Notes: generated by a model from the letters alone, not told the origin. DNA of 64,000 nt from Bacteroidota bacterium (GCA_018267655.1 JAFDYB010000080.1:40081-104080), one strand, 5' to 3'. Shown: positions 16,440-25,499, numbered from the stretch's first letter. Made by a program: numbers and translations.

Positions 16440-17704
16440 TGAGTGTAGAGCAATTTATAGCAAGTAAAATTACAAAATCAGAAAGGAATAATGCAATTTC
16501 TAAACCAATAATTAAAATAGGAATAGTTGGTATTTCAATTGGAGTTGCTGTGATGCTTATTACAGTTGCTATAGTTGCCGGATTTAAAAACGAAATAATT
16601 ACTAAAATAACTGGTTTAACTACTCATTTAACAATTAAAAGCACATCGCTTAACGCAAGCAATGAGCCTTACCCTATAAGCATTAGTAAAGATTCAATTT
16701 TAATTATAAAAAAAAATACTGCACTTAAACACATACAAGCAGTTGCTTTTAAAAATGGCATTTTAAAAACAGAACTTGAAAACGAAGGTGTTTTAATGAA
16801 AGGTGTTGGTACCGATTTTGATTTTAATTATATAAATTCAAAAATTGTAAAAGGAAATCCTTTGCAACTTAATGACACAGCAACAGTAAATGATTTATTG
16901 ATAAGTAAAAGTTTGGCCGATAGGTTAGAGTTGAAATTAAATCAAAAAATTCTTATTTATTTCATAAGTCAGCATTTGGTTTACGATTCTACTCTAAAAC
17001 AAGATGTAATAAAGTACGAACAACGCTCAAGGCGCTTAACTATTTGCGGCATTTTTGATTCGGGCTTTTCTGATTTTGATAATAATTTAGCTTTTTGCGA
17101 CATCAAACATATACAAAAAATTAATTATTGGGCGCCGGAACAAGTAGCGGCATACGAAATTAAACTTAATAATTTTAATGAAGAAGATACAACATTAAGT
17201 AAAGTTCAAGATTTACTTGGTTATAACTACTCCGTAAAAAGCGTTCGCGAATTGTATTCAAATATTTTTACTTGGCTAGATAAATTAGATGTAAATGGTG
17301 TAATTATTGTGGTACTCATAATTATAGTTGCCACAATTAATATGATTACCGCTTTACTGATTTTAATTTTAGAACGCAGTAATATGATAGGTTTATTAAA
17401 ATCATTAGGTATGGCAAATGTAAATGTGAGAAAGATTTTTGTGCTAATAAGTTTAAAGCTAATTGGCAAAGGCATGCTGTACGGCAATTTAATTGGATTA
17501 ATGCTTTATTTTATACAACACAACTACAAATTAATAAAACTTGACAGCTCAACTTATTATATTGAATTTGTAGCAACAAAACTAAATTGGCAGTGGATTG
17601 CAGCATTAAATTTAGGAACTTTTGTTGTGTGCTTTATAATGCTTATAATACCAACCGGTTTAGTAAGTAAATTAACACCAATTAAAACATTAAAATTTGA
17701 TTAA
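16439..17704 (+). CDS. LolC/LolE-type ABC transporter permease (FtsX family)
   Basis: 421 residues, TTG start. One N-terminal helix (about 25-50, IGIVGISIGVAVMLITVAIV), a large periplasmic MacB-type domain (about 55-270), then three helices (about 280-310, 325-360, 380-415) with the FtsX-type core. This matches the lipoprotein-releasing permease LolC/E family, which with the ATPase LolD passes lipoproteins to LolA. No ATPase is adjacent, as is common in Bacteroidota where the ABC subunit lies elsewhere. An in-frame TAA two codons upstream leaves TTG as the only reasonable start. A general FtsX permease is the alternative. Confidence 0.8.
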   Translation: MSVEQFIASKITKSERNNAISKPIIKIGIVGISIGVAVMLITVAIVAGFKNEIITKITGLTTHLTIKSTSLNASNEPYPISISKDSILIIKKNTALKHIQAVAFKNGILKTELENEGVLMKGVGTDFDFNYINSKIVKGNPLQLNDTATVNDLLISKSLADRLELKLNQKILIYFISQHLVYDSTLKQDVIKYEQRSRRLTICGIFDSGFSDFDNNLAFCDIKHIQKINYWAPEQVAAYEIKLNNFNEEDTTLSKVQDLLGYNYSVKSVRELYSNIFTWLDKLDVNGVIIVVLIIIVATINMITALLILILERSNMIGLLKSLGMANVNVRKIFVLISLKLIGKGMLYGNLIGLMLYFIQHNYKLIKLDSSTYYIEFVATKLNWQWIAALNLGTFVVCFIMLIIPTGLVSKLTPIKTLKFD

Positions 17705-17733
17705 CGTAAATTGTTACTCTTATTCAATTTACG
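17705..17733. terminator. Bidirectional hairpin between convergent genes
   Basis: Nine-bp perfect stem CGTAAATTG / CAATTTACG with an 11-nt loop, directly after the permease stop. A T-rich tract follows on plus at 17741-17755. Confidence 0.55.
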
Positions 17734-17742
17734 CTAACGCAT

Positions 17743-18120
17743 TTATTTTTTTTCAATTTCAAATCCTTTTTTTACCCAATCATCAAACCCCTTTTCTAAA
17801 TTATAAATGTTTTTAAAGCTGTTATTTTTCATTAAAGTTGCACATTCACCACTGCGCCCGCCGCCCGCACAATATATAAGATAGATTTTATTTTTATCTA
17901 ATTTTAATATTTCTTTTTCAGAATTTTTTGCAAAATAATCAATTTCGCTCGCTCCTTTTATTTTACCTTTTTTAGCAATTTCGGCAGGCGTTCTTAAATC
18001 TATAAGTACTGTGTTTTTTTTAGTGATTAAATTTTTAAACTCTTCGGCAGTTACGTTTTTAACGGTTTGTGCTTTAACGCTTGTAATTGTCAACATAAGG
18101 GCTACGATTAAATATTTCAT
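17743..18120 (-). CDS. Periplasmic single-domain rhodanese
   Basis: 125 residues from the ATG at 18120, where the signal peptide begins (MKYLIVALMLTITSVKAQ). The ATG nine codons upstream is less likely. One rhodanese domain with the active-site loop CAGGGRSGECA (catalytic Cys present), preceded by VLIDLRTPAEIAKKGKIKGA and closed by GFDDWVKKGFEIEK. Probably a sulfur-transfer or persulfide-handling protein outside the cytosol. The family is common in Bacteroidota. Substrate unknown. Single gene with its own promoter element at 18145-18152. Confidence 0.85.
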   Translation of the reverse strand: MKYLIVALMLTITSVKAQTVKNVTAEEFKNLITKKNTVLIDLRTPAEIAKKGKIKGASEIDYFAKNSEKEILKLDKNKIYLIYCAGGGRSGECATLMKNNSFKNIYNLEKGFDDWVKKGFEIEKK

Positions 18121-18144
18121 TGTTTGTTTTTTAATAATTAGCTG

Positions 18145-18152
18145 CAAAGGTA
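18145..18152 (-). promoter_or_regulatory. TANNTTTG promoter element for the rhodanese gene
   Basis: TACCTTTG on minus, 24 nt upstream of the ATG at 18120. This is downstream of the alternative start at 18147 and so favours the shorter protein. No good -33 box. Confidence 0.4.
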
Positions 18153-18266
18153 ATCATGATAAAAAGAATGTTTTATAAATAAAGGATATTTAACAATAGT
18201 ACAAGCAAAAATAATTAAGCAATTGTTTGAGGGATTTAACTAATTTTGTTTTCACAATAAAAAAAC

Positions 18267-18297
18267 TTTGAAAACAAATTTAGTTTCTTTAGTTTTG
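18267..18297 (+). promoter_or_regulatory. Promoter for the TonB receptor/DUF4249 operon
   Basis: TTTG (18267-18270), 19-nt spacer, TAGTTTTG (18290-18297): an exact match to the Bacteroidota TTTG-N19-TANNTTTG consensus, 27 nt ahead of the ATG. The clearest promoter in the window. Confidence 0.65.
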
Positions 18298-18324
18298 TTT
18301 AAAATTTGAAAAAGTATAAAAATT

Positions 18325-20688
18325 ATGTTTAGGTACTATTTGTTTTTATTTATGGGTTTTTCTTTATTGCTAAATGCTCAAGATAAATTTACTATTAGCG
18401 GTTATATTAAAGATCAAAAAAACGGAGAAGCTTTAATAGGAGCAAATATTCTTAAAAAGGGAACAAGTATAGGCGTTTCGGCAAATGAGTATGGTTTTTA
18501 TTCTTTAACCTTACCTAAAGGAAAGCACACCATTGTTGCTACATTAATTGGATATAAAATAATTGAGTTTGAGGTTAATTTAGAAAAAAACATCTCTAAA
18601 AATATTGAACTTTTAGAAGATTCTAAGCAGTTAGACGAAGTTGTGATAACAGGCGAAGCTGAAGATAAAAATGTAAAAAGTATGGAAATGGGTGTTGCCA
18701 AGCTCGATATTAAACAAATAAAAAAAATACCGGCTTTGTTTGGCGAAGTAGATGTAATACGTTCTATACAATTGTTACCGGGTGTTTCAACTGTAGGCGA
18801 AGGTGCCACCGGGTTTAATGTGCGCGGGGGCAACATCGACCAAAATTTAATTTTACTTGATGAGGCACCGGTGTACAACTCTTCGCATTTATTCGGATTT
18901 TTTTCGGTATTTAACCCAGATGCAGTTAAAGATGTAAAGCTCATAAAGGGAGGAATTCCATCGCAATACGGAGGAAGAGTTTCTTCAATATTAGACATTA
19001 GAATGAAGGAAGGAAATTCTAAAAAATTATCGGGGGCCGGTGGTATAGGCACAATATTTAGTCGCTTTAGTTTAGAAGGCCCTATAAAAAAAGATAAGGC
19101 CAGTTTCATAATTGCCGGTCGTCGCAGTTATATTGATGCGCTTATTAAACCTTTTGTAAGTTCAACCAATGCGCTTAAAACAGCTGATTTTTACTTTTAT
19201 GATTTAACAGCAAAATTAAATTGGCGTATTAACGATAAAAATACTGTATTTGCCAGTAGTTATTTTGGACGCGATGTTTTTGGCTCAAGTGCTTTTAAAT
19301 TTAATTGGGGTAATGCTACCGGCACGGTTAGGTGGAACCATGTGTTCAATAATAAAATTTTCATGAACTTAACTGCTTTTTACAGTAACTATGATTACTC
19401 ACTTGAGTTTAACATGCCCGCCCTTAACCAAAGCTTTAAATGGCGAAGCAATATAGAAAACTATAGTATTAAGCCAGATTTTTCGTGGTATTTAAATAAC
19501 AGAAACACTATCCGGTTTGGATTTCAAGCGCTATCATACGCTTTTTTACCTTACGATGCTACCGGTCAAACTCAAGCAGGTAATTCTATTTCGTTTGTTG
19601 CTACAAAGCGCTATGGCTTAGAAAGTAGTGTTTACATAAGCAACGAACAAAAATTGTTACCACGTTTAACACTTGAGTATGGGTTACGCGTGAGTTTATT
19701 TAATTTTATAGGACCGGGTAAAGCTTATAATTTTAGAGATACAACTGCTAATACTGAAAAAGCGGCAAGCGATACTTTAATTTACAATAAACTAGCCAAT
19801 ATTAAACAATACATTAATCCTGAACCTCGTTTTTCACTAAATTATATTATCAATCAATACTCGTCAATTAAAGCCAGCTATAACCGCATGGCACAATATT
19901 TACAATTAATAAGTAATACTGCCGCCAGTACTCCACTTGATGTTTACACTATTGCTACCAATAATTTAAAACCTCTAATTGCTGATCAAGGCAGCGTAGG
20001 TTATTTTAGAAATTTTAAAGACAATATGTTTGAAACTTCGGTGGAGGTGTTTTATAAATATTTGCAAAATCAACTTGATTACATAGATAACGCTAACTTA
20101 TTTATAAACCCTACTGTTGAAGGACAATTGTTACAAGGACTTGGAAGAGCCTATGGCTCAGAATTTTTTATTAAGAAAACCAAAGGCCGTATTAATGGTT
20201 GGGTTAGTTATACATTAAGCCATACCGAACGCCTCGTGAATGGGATAAGTAATAACCAATGGTTTGTAAGCAGATACAACCGCACGCACGTTCTTAATAT
20301 TGTTACAAATATTGACATTACAAAAAACTGGAGTATATCACTTAACTTTGTTTATTTGAGCGGAACCCCCTCAACATTTCCAAATACGCGCATTGATGTG
20401 CAAGGATATTATATACCCTACAACACTACCGGCATGCGCAACAATTACCAAATTCCATCATACAATCGGTTAGATTTAGGCGCAACATATAATTTTAAAA
20501 ATAATGATAAGCATAAATTTAAGCAATCGCTTGTATTTAGTGTTTATAACGTTTACAATCGAAGAAACGCATATAGCGTATATTTTAAAACAACACTAAA
20601 TACCAATGGAACACTAACACCACAGGCCGAAAAATTTTCGGTAATAGGCTCGGTTGTTCCGGCAATTACGTATAATTTTAATTTTTAA
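18325..20688 (+). CDS. TonB-dependent outer-membrane receptor with N-terminal CarboxypepD_reg domain
   Basis: 787 residues. Signal peptide (about 1-19, LLNAQ), a carboxypeptidase-regulatory-like beta domain (about 22-105, ISGYIKDQKNGEALIGANI), a plug domain (about 115-230, with LPGVSTVGEGATGFNVRGGN and LLDEAPVYNSSHLFGFFSVF), and a 22-strand barrel to the C-terminus, which ends in the aromatic ITYNFNF. It imports a ligand across the outer membrane using TonB energy. It is not a canonical SusC: shorter, and partnered by a DUF4249 lipoprotein instead of SusD. The gene downstream is 5 nt away and clearly in the same operon. Substrate unknown. No carbohydrate or metal genes are adjacent. Confidence 0.92.
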   Translation: MFRYYLFLFMGFSLLLNAQDKFTISGYIKDQKNGEALIGANILKKGTSIGVSANEYGFYSLTLPKGKHTIVATLIGYKIIEFEVNLEKNISKNIELLEDSKQLDEVVITGEAEDKNVKSMEMGVAKLDIKQIKKIPALFGEVDVIRSIQLLPGVSTVGEGATGFNVRGGNIDQNLILLDEAPVYNSSHLFGFFSVFNPDAVKDVKLIKGGIPSQYGGRVSSILDIRMKEGNSKKLSGAGGIGTIFSRFSLEGPIKKDKASFIIAGRRSYIDALIKPFVSSTNALKTADFYFYDLTAKLNWRINDKNTVFASSYFGRDVFGSSAFKFNWGNATGTVRWNHVFNNKIFMNLTAFYSNYDYSLEFNMPALNQSFKWRSNIENYSIKPDFSWYLNNRNTIRFGFQALSYAFLPYDATGQTQAGNSISFVATKRYGLESSVYISNEQKLLPRLTLEYGLRVSLFNFIGPGKAYNFRDTTANTEKAASDTLIYNKLANIKQYINPEPRFSLNYIINQYSSIKASYNRMAQYLQLISNTAASTPLDVYTIATNNLKPLIADQGSVGYFRNFKDNMFETSVEVFYKYLQNQLDYIDNANLFINPTVEGQLLQGLGRAYGSEFFIKKTKGRINGWVSYTLSHTERLVNGISNNQWFVSRYNRTHVLNIVTNIDITKNWSISLNFVYLSGTPSTFPNTRIDVQGYYIPYNTTGMRNNYQIPSYNRLDLGATYNFKNNDKHKFKQSLVFSVYNVYNRRNAYSVYFKTTLNTNGTLTPQAEKFSVIGSVVPAITYNFNF

Positions 20689-20693
20689 TTGAA

Positions 20694-21599
20694 ATGAAAA
20701 AAATTTTATATCTGTTTTTAATCTTGGGCTGTGTCTCTTGTACTGACCCAATTCAAATACAACTTGACTCCGGTTCGCCATTAATCGTTATTGATGGTTT
20801 TATTAATAACATGCGTAAAGATCAGGTCATTCGTGTGCTGCATAATTCTGATTATTTTTCTACCAGTCCCTCTTCGCCTATTACAAACGCAGTTGTTACT
20901 GTAAAAGATATTACAGCAAACAAAAATTATACATTTACATATTCGGGCAACGGCAATTATGTATATAAGCTTGATACTAATAATTTAATTAACAGCGTAA
21001 ACCATATTTATCAACTTAATATTGCATTAAATGGTTACACATACACGGCACAAACAGAGCAAAAACGAACTGCAATAATGTCGAAAAAAGCAGTAAAAAT
21101 ATCTTATCCATTTATCGATACATCTTTATTTAAATTAGGCTTGTACGATACATTAATGAATCGTAATTCAAAACCATTTTACACCGTATTTTTATATGCA
21201 GTTGATATTGCCGACAATAATCCTGATTATTATTGGGTAAAAACCTTTAGAAACGATACACTTTTTAATAACCCAAATGATATTAACACAAGTGTTGATG
21301 GAAGTGGCGGACCGGTTTATAATTCACCACAACCCGTAAATTATTTTACACCACCCGCTTCTTTTCTTGGCTTTAAAAGATATCAATTAGGCAATACATG
21401 TAAAGTTGAAATTCATTCTCTTAGCTACACTTGTTATAATTTTTTAAATCAAGCACAAGCCCAAATGACAAACCAAGGTTTATTTGCCACCACTCCTGAA
21501 AATGTTAAAACAAATATTGTTAGCCCCAATGGTGCAACAAAGGCTGTGGGTTGGTTTAATGTAGCAATGACTGTTAGTGACAGTATTATAATAAAGTAA
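20694..21599 (+). CDS. DUF4249 lipoprotein, partner of the TonB receptor
   Basis: 301 residues. Lipoprotein signal MKKILYLFLILGCVSC (lipidated Cys about 16). The mature part begins with the DUF4249 pattern LIVIDGFINN...VIRVLHNSDYF, AVVTVKDITANKNYTF, then a domain with repeated YTAQTEQK and VKTFRND. DUF4249 proteins sit next to TonB receptors throughout Bacteroidota and are thought to be outer-membrane accessory lipoproteins, though their ligands are unproven. Follows the receptor by 5 nt. The stop codon lies inside the palindrome at 21587-21609. Confidence 0.85.
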   Translation: MKKILYLFLILGCVSCTDPIQIQLDSGSPLIVIDGFINNMRKDQVIRVLHNSDYFSTSPSSPITNAVVTVKDITANKNYTFTYSGNGNYVYKLDTNNLINSVNHIYQLNIALNGYTYTAQTEQKRTAIMSKKAVKISYPFIDTSLFKLGLYDTLMNRNSKPFYTVFLYAVDIADNNPDYYWVKTFRNDTLFNNPNDINTSVDGSGGPVYNSPQPVNYFTPPASFLGFKRYQLGNTCKVEIHSLSYTCYNFLNQAQAQMTNQGLFATTPENVKTNIVSPNGATKAVGWFNVAMTVSDSIIIK

Positions 21600-21609
21600 C
21601 TTTATTATA
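21587..21609. terminator. Perfect palindrome spanning two convergent stop codons
   Basis: TATAATAAAGT-A-ACTTTATTATA: 11-bp arms and a one-base centre. It contains the TAA of the DUF4249 gene and the TAA of the MATE gene on the other strand. A short-loop AT-rich hairpin could act as a bidirectional terminator. Confidence 0.5.
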
Positions 21610-22954
21610 GCCTTGCTGAATTTAGCTTCTTAATTAAGATTTTATATCGCCAAAATAAACACAATGCAACTATCATTAAACTAATACATAAAGCAACCCA
21701 AATACCAATTGATTGAAAGTTTAAATAAATTCCTAAAAAATACCCTAAAGGAATTGAAATTATCCAATAACCCAAAAAGGCAATAAACGTTGGAATTTTA
21801 ACATCTTTCATGCCCCTTAATACTCCCATTAAAGTTACCTGTGCACCATCAAATAGCTGAAAAAAAGCAGCTATAAGTAATAAATTTGAGGCAAGGCTAA
21901 CAATATCGTGCTCGTGCGTAAATGCATAAGGTAAAATATTTCTCAGCAAAATAAAAAGCAACATAAATAAACCCATAAAAGATAAAATTAAAAATAGCGA
22001 TTGTCTTGTACTCTCTTTTAACTCAATGTAATTTTTTTGAGTAAAAAATATACCTGTTTGTATAGTTGCAGCGCTTCCAATACCACTTCCAAACATATAT
22101 GTGAGCGAAGCAAGATGTAATGCGATACCATGCGCATCAATTTGATTTTTACCAAAAATGCCACACATCAAGCCCGATACCACAAAGGCAGCTACTTCGA
22201 ATGAAATTTGAAACCCAGACGGGAAGGCAATTTTTGATAGCGCCTTCACATCACTAAAATTTATTTTTACCTTTTTAAAATACTTAGGAACATCTTGACT
22301 AATTCTTGATTTAAAAAGAATTACTAAAAATATTCCCCCCATTACAATCCTCGAAATAAATGATGCCCACGCTGCGCCAATGTAGCCCATTTCAGGCAAA
22401 CCTAATTTTCCAAAAATCAATGCGTAATTTAAAACAATGTTTACTAAATTGCCAATAACGCTTACCCATAATGCTATTTTGGTATTGCTCAAACCTTCAC
22501 AGTACTGTTTGCAAGTAAAAAATATCGAAACCGGTATCATCGAAAAAATAAGCACATTATAAAAAGGGACAGCCAATTCAACTACAACCTTAGGCTGTTG
22601 CATAAAATAAAGTAAATTGCTTGTTGAATAAAGAAGAATAAAGCTCAATATTGCTACCAAAAAATTTAAAAACAAGGCGTTTTTAAATAATGCAATTTTC
22701 TTTTCACTTTCATTTAATTCGTTTGCTTGAGTAACTAATGGTGTTATAGCGTAACTTACACCTATGCTAAATACCAAAATTAAAATGTAAACATTGTTTG
22801 CCAATATGCCTGCAGCTTGGTGTGTTGAACTAACAAATCCTAAAAAAATTGTGTCGGTTATGCCGGTAATAATATGCCCGGCCTGAGTTAGTATAAGTGG
22901 CCATGCTAAATTAAGCAATGTTTTACGATGGTTATAATTAGTTTTAATTTCCAC
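21605..22954 (-). CDS. MATE family efflux transporter
   Basis: 449 residues, GTG start, twelve predicted membrane helices in two pseudo-symmetric halves. The N-terminal LAWPLILTQAGHIITGITDTIFLGFVS and the second-half SKIAFPSGFQISFEVAAFVVSGLMCGIFG are typical of NorM/DinF-like MATE proteins that export cationic compounds using Na+ or H+ gradients. Substrates cannot be inferred. Upstream is a TANNTTTG element ending 10 nt before the start. Convergent with DUF4249. Confidence 0.9.
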   Translation of the reverse strand: MEIKTNYNHRKTLLNLAWPLILTQAGHIITGITDTIFLGFVSSTHQAAGILANNVYILILVFSIGVSYAITPLVTQANELNESEKKIALFKNALFLNFLVAILSFILLYSTSNLLYFMQQPKVVVELAVPFYNVLIFSMIPVSIFFTCKQYCEGLSNTKIALWVSVIGNLVNIVLNYALIFGKLGLPEMGYIGAAWASFISRIVMGGIFLVILFKSRISQDVPKYFKKVKINFSDVKALSKIAFPSGFQISFEVAAFVVSGLMCGIFGKNQIDAHGIALHLASLTYMFGSGIGSAATIQTGIFFTQKNYIELKESTRQSLFLILSFMGLFMLLFILLRNILPYAFTHEHDIVSLASNLLLIAAFFQLFDGAQVTLMGVLRGMKDVKIPTFIAFLGYWIISIPLGYFLGIYLNFQSIGIWVALCISLMIVALCLFWRYKILIKKLNSARL

Positions 22955-22964
22955 AAAAAAGCGG

Positions 22965-22972
22965 CAAAGATA
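22965..22972 (-). promoter_or_regulatory. TANNTTTG promoter element for the MATE gene
   Basis: TATCTTTG on minus, 10 nt upstream of the GTG start codon. No matching -33 box. Confidence 0.35.
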
Positions 22973-22984
22973 CTACCTTAATTT

Positions 22985-23515
22985 TTATAATTTAAAAAAA
23001 CTGAAATTAACATTCCCATATTTGCGCGTTTGTGTATAATTTGAAAGGGCGCTTAAATTAGTTTTTTGGCCATGTTCAATAATTAAAAAACCATTTTCAT
23101 TGAGTAATTTTTTTTCGAACACAATTTGGTGTATTTCAAAAATATTAGATAATTCGTAAGGAGGGTCAGCAAAAATTAAGTCAAACTTCTCACCCGAGGT
23201 TTTTAAAAATGCAAATGCGTCTTTTTTAACAGTATTGATATTTAGCTTTAACTCATCATTTATTGAACGTATAAAATTTAAACATTTAGCGTTTATGTCA
23301 ACGGAGTATATATTTATACAGCCTCGCGATGCAAACTCAAATGAAATATAACCTGTACCGCAAAACAAATCAAGTACCTTTAATTCATTATACGTTACTA
23401 AATTATTTAAAATATTAAATAAGCCTTCTTTTGCAAAGTCGGTGGTAGGTCGCAAGTTTAAGCCATTAGGAACCTTTATAACTCTTCCTTTATGAATACC
23501 ACTAATTATACGCAT
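22985..23515 (-). CDS. rsmD: 16S rRNA (guanine(966)-N2)-methyltransferase RsmD
   Basis: 176 residues, the usual length. Class I AdoMet methyltransferase: N-terminal MRIISGIHKGRVIKVPNGLNLRPTTD is the RsmD signature, AdoMet loop DLFCGTGYISFEFASRG, and catalytic DPPYEL. Methylates G966 of 16S rRNA in the 30S subunit. Its start overlaps the end of the DUF3822 gene by 10 nt, a neighbourhood typical of Bacteroidota, so the two are probably translated from one mRNA. Confidence 0.93.
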   Translation of the reverse strand: MRIISGIHKGRVIKVPNGLNLRPTTDFAKEGLFNILNNLVTYNELKVLDLFCGTGYISFEFASRGCINIYSVDINAKCLNFIRSINDELKLNINTVKKDAFAFLKTSGEKFDLIFADPPYELSNIFEIHQIVFEKKLLNENGFLIIEHGQKTNLSALSNYTQTRKYGNVNFSFFKL

Positions 23516-24258
23516 TTGTGTGCATTTTGATTGATAAAATAATAATGGTTTTCAATATCATTGTTTTTTATTGTAGTGGGTAAGTCAAAAAACAACACTG
23601 TTTTAATATACTTTTTTAAAAGGTCAACCAGCGTATTGTTTCTCGACAATTCGCCCGTTATAATAATTTTTACTTGTTCAAAATCAATATTAAATTGTTG
23701 AAGGCAACTTGCCATGTAGTATAGTACATCGTTGTTGTTTTTGTATAAAAAAGTATTGTACAACAGCAGTTCATTTTTTTCTTTTAAAACTATTTCAATA
23801 AAGCCTGCATTTACGTTTAATAACATCTGAAAATCATCAAATGTTTTTTCAGTTAAAAACAATCTTGTTAATACATAGCCAGAATGAAGCAAATGAACGT
23901 TTTTAAACAATTGCATTAATTGATCATATATACTACGATCTATTTGCCAGGCAAAATTAATTTCATTAAAACTATTTGTTATAAACTTTGCATTTGAGTA
24001 TTCATCAGAAGTGAGTGCGAAATAATTTTTTAAATGCTCTTGGTCATAAAAATCGTTTGGTATTAATGTAAATTTTGGAGAAAGGCAAACAACAATAATT
24101 TTTGTATAATTTGTTTTAGGAACTAATGCCAGTAATTCATTAAGTATTGACGGATTATTTGAAATTTTTTCAAACAAATTAGGCACATGAAAATGCTCAA
24201 TATAATTTGTTGAAAATTGGTTGTTTTGACTTGTAACTATAAACGATTCGGCGCCCAA
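23506..24258 (-). CDS. DUF3822 family protein (start uncertain)
   Basis: 250 residues from the TTG at 24258. The fold appears to be an actin/ASKHA-like protein as in DUF3822: an N-terminal strand TIGLGAESFIVTS, then FENVH/GYVLTRLFL, FQMLLNVNAGFIEIVLKEKNELLLYNTF, ending with KIIITGELSRNNTLVDLL. The TTG falls inside the first strand. The frame is open upstream to a stop at 24340-24342 with no ATG, GTG or TTG, and the best N-terminus would begin at an ATA (24336-24334, reading MEPFTKIF...). Function unknown. It overlaps rsmD by 10 nt, the usual Bacteroidota arrangement. Confidence 0.7.
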   Translation of the reverse strand: MGAESFIVTSQNNQFSTNYIEHFHVPNLFEKISNNPSILNELLALVPKTNYTKIIVVCLSPKFTLIPNDFYDQEHLKNYFALTSDEYSNAKFITNSFNEINFAWQIDRSIYDQLMQLFKNVHLLHSGYVLTRLFLTEKTFDDFQMLLNVNAGFIEIVLKEKNELLLYNTFLYKNNNDVLYYMASCLQQFNIDFEQVKIIITGELSRNNTLVDLLKKYIKTVLFFDLPTTIKNNDIENHYYFINQNAHKCV

Positions 24259-24473
24259 ACCAATTGTTAAAACTGAATCGAGCTTTTGATTATACTCAAA
24301 ACTTTTAAAATTAAATATTTTTGTAAATGGCTCTATTTGTTAAAACTCGACTAAATTAAGTTTAAAAATTAATTATTTAGTATCCAAAAACATATTTTAT
24401 TATTTTTATAATGAAAAAATTTTTTAAAGATTAAACCATGCTGAGTTTAAAACGTCATACCAAAAGTAAAAAC

Positions 24474-25388
24474 ATGAAAAACATGAAAACAATAATAACA
24501 GGAGCATTTTCGCTCACATTAATTGCGGCGTTAACTTTTACTTCGTGTAAAAAGAAAGAAGAAGCGGGCCCTGATAACGAGCAAGCAACGGCTATGGATA
24601 ATCATTTAGCCCAAAATAGTTCAAATGATATAACCACAATGGGCGGAAATTTAGCTGAATCAAACAGCAATAATTACAGCAATGGTTACAGAACAGACAA
24701 TACATCTTTAGCTTCGTGCGGTGCAATAACCGCTAATCAATGGCCTAATCCTACATCGTTTACGGTTGATTTTGGGTCTGGTATAACTTGTTTAGATGGC
24801 AGAACCCGTAGCGGAAAGCTGTTTTTTGATTTTTCACAATCTGCCCCCGGTGCTACTCACTACCGTAATCCTGGTTTTAAAATGATTGTTACTTCACAAA
24901 ACTATGTTGTTGACGGAAATCAAATTAATATTACCAATAAAACAATAACCAATATTACACCCACACCAATTACAGGTAATTTAAAGTGGAACATAGTATC
25001 AAGTTTGAATATTGTAAAATCAGGTGGCGGAAACGTTACATGGGCTTGCAACCGCACACATGAATTGTTAAATTCAAACGATACTACTGTTTATAAAAAT
25101 CAAGCTACGCCAATAGTTTGGTCAAAAGCAACAGTTCAGGTAAATGGCACTGCGAGTGGCACAAATGCAAAAGGTGAAAATTTTACAACCGTAGCAACTA
25201 ATTTAGTAAAAAGCATGCAATGTTCACCGGATCCATCTCGCCCTCGCCGTCACCCCTTTATTAGTGGAACGTTAGCGTACACACCTGGCAGTCGCCACAC
25301 CCGCACAATTGATTTTGGCAACGGCACTTGCGATTTTGACGCTACTATTACTGTAAACGGACATACATACAACATTACCTTGCCGTAA
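24474..25388 (+). CDS. Hypothetical lipoprotein with a beta-rich domain
   Basis: 304 residues from the ATG at 24474. The ATG at 24438 would put twelve charged residues ahead of the signal peptide, and 24483 is also possible. Signal MKNMKTIITGAFSLTLIAALTFTSC gives a lipidated Cys followed by KKKEE. A Ser/Asn-rich linker leads to a beta-rich domain (about 85-300) with paired strands such as FTVDFGSGITCLDGRTRSG and TIDFGNGTCDFDATITVNGH. I do not know the family. The two DFG-x-G-x-C motifs look like an internal repeat. Followed by a good terminator. Confidence 0.7.
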   Translation: MKNMKTIITGAFSLTLIAALTFTSCKKKEEAGPDNEQATAMDNHLAQNSSNDITTMGGNLAESNSNNYSNGYRTDNTSLASCGAITANQWPNPTSFTVDFGSGITCLDGRTRSGKLFFDFSQSAPGATHYRNPGFKMIVTSQNYVVDGNQINITNKTITNITPTPITGNLKWNIVSSLNIVKSGGGNVTWACNRTHELLNSNDTTVYKNQATPIVWSKATVQVNGTASGTNAKGENFTTVATNLVKSMQCSPDPSRPRRHPFISGTLAYTPGSRHTRTIDFGNGTCDFDATITVNGHTYNITLP

Positions 25389-25423
25389 CTGGCAAAGGAA
25401 CATCTCTGTAAAAATAAAAAAAG

Positions 25424-25446
25424 GCCGCAATTATGCGGCTTTTTTG
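25424..25446 (+). terminator. Rho-independent terminator of the lipoprotein gene
   Basis: GC-rich stem GCCGCA / TGCGGC, loop ATTA, then a six-T run. Located 36 nt after the stop at 25388. Confidence 0.85.
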
Positions 25447-25499
25447 TTAAATTGTATTTAAAATTTAAGTAATTAATTTTAAATACCTGCTAATAGCAG

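Noticed and set aside
18498..19109. 203-codon open frame on the minus strand
   Set aside because: Lies fully inside the TonB receptor gene, has no domain or signal and a Ser/Pro/Ile-rich composition typical of an antisense shadow.
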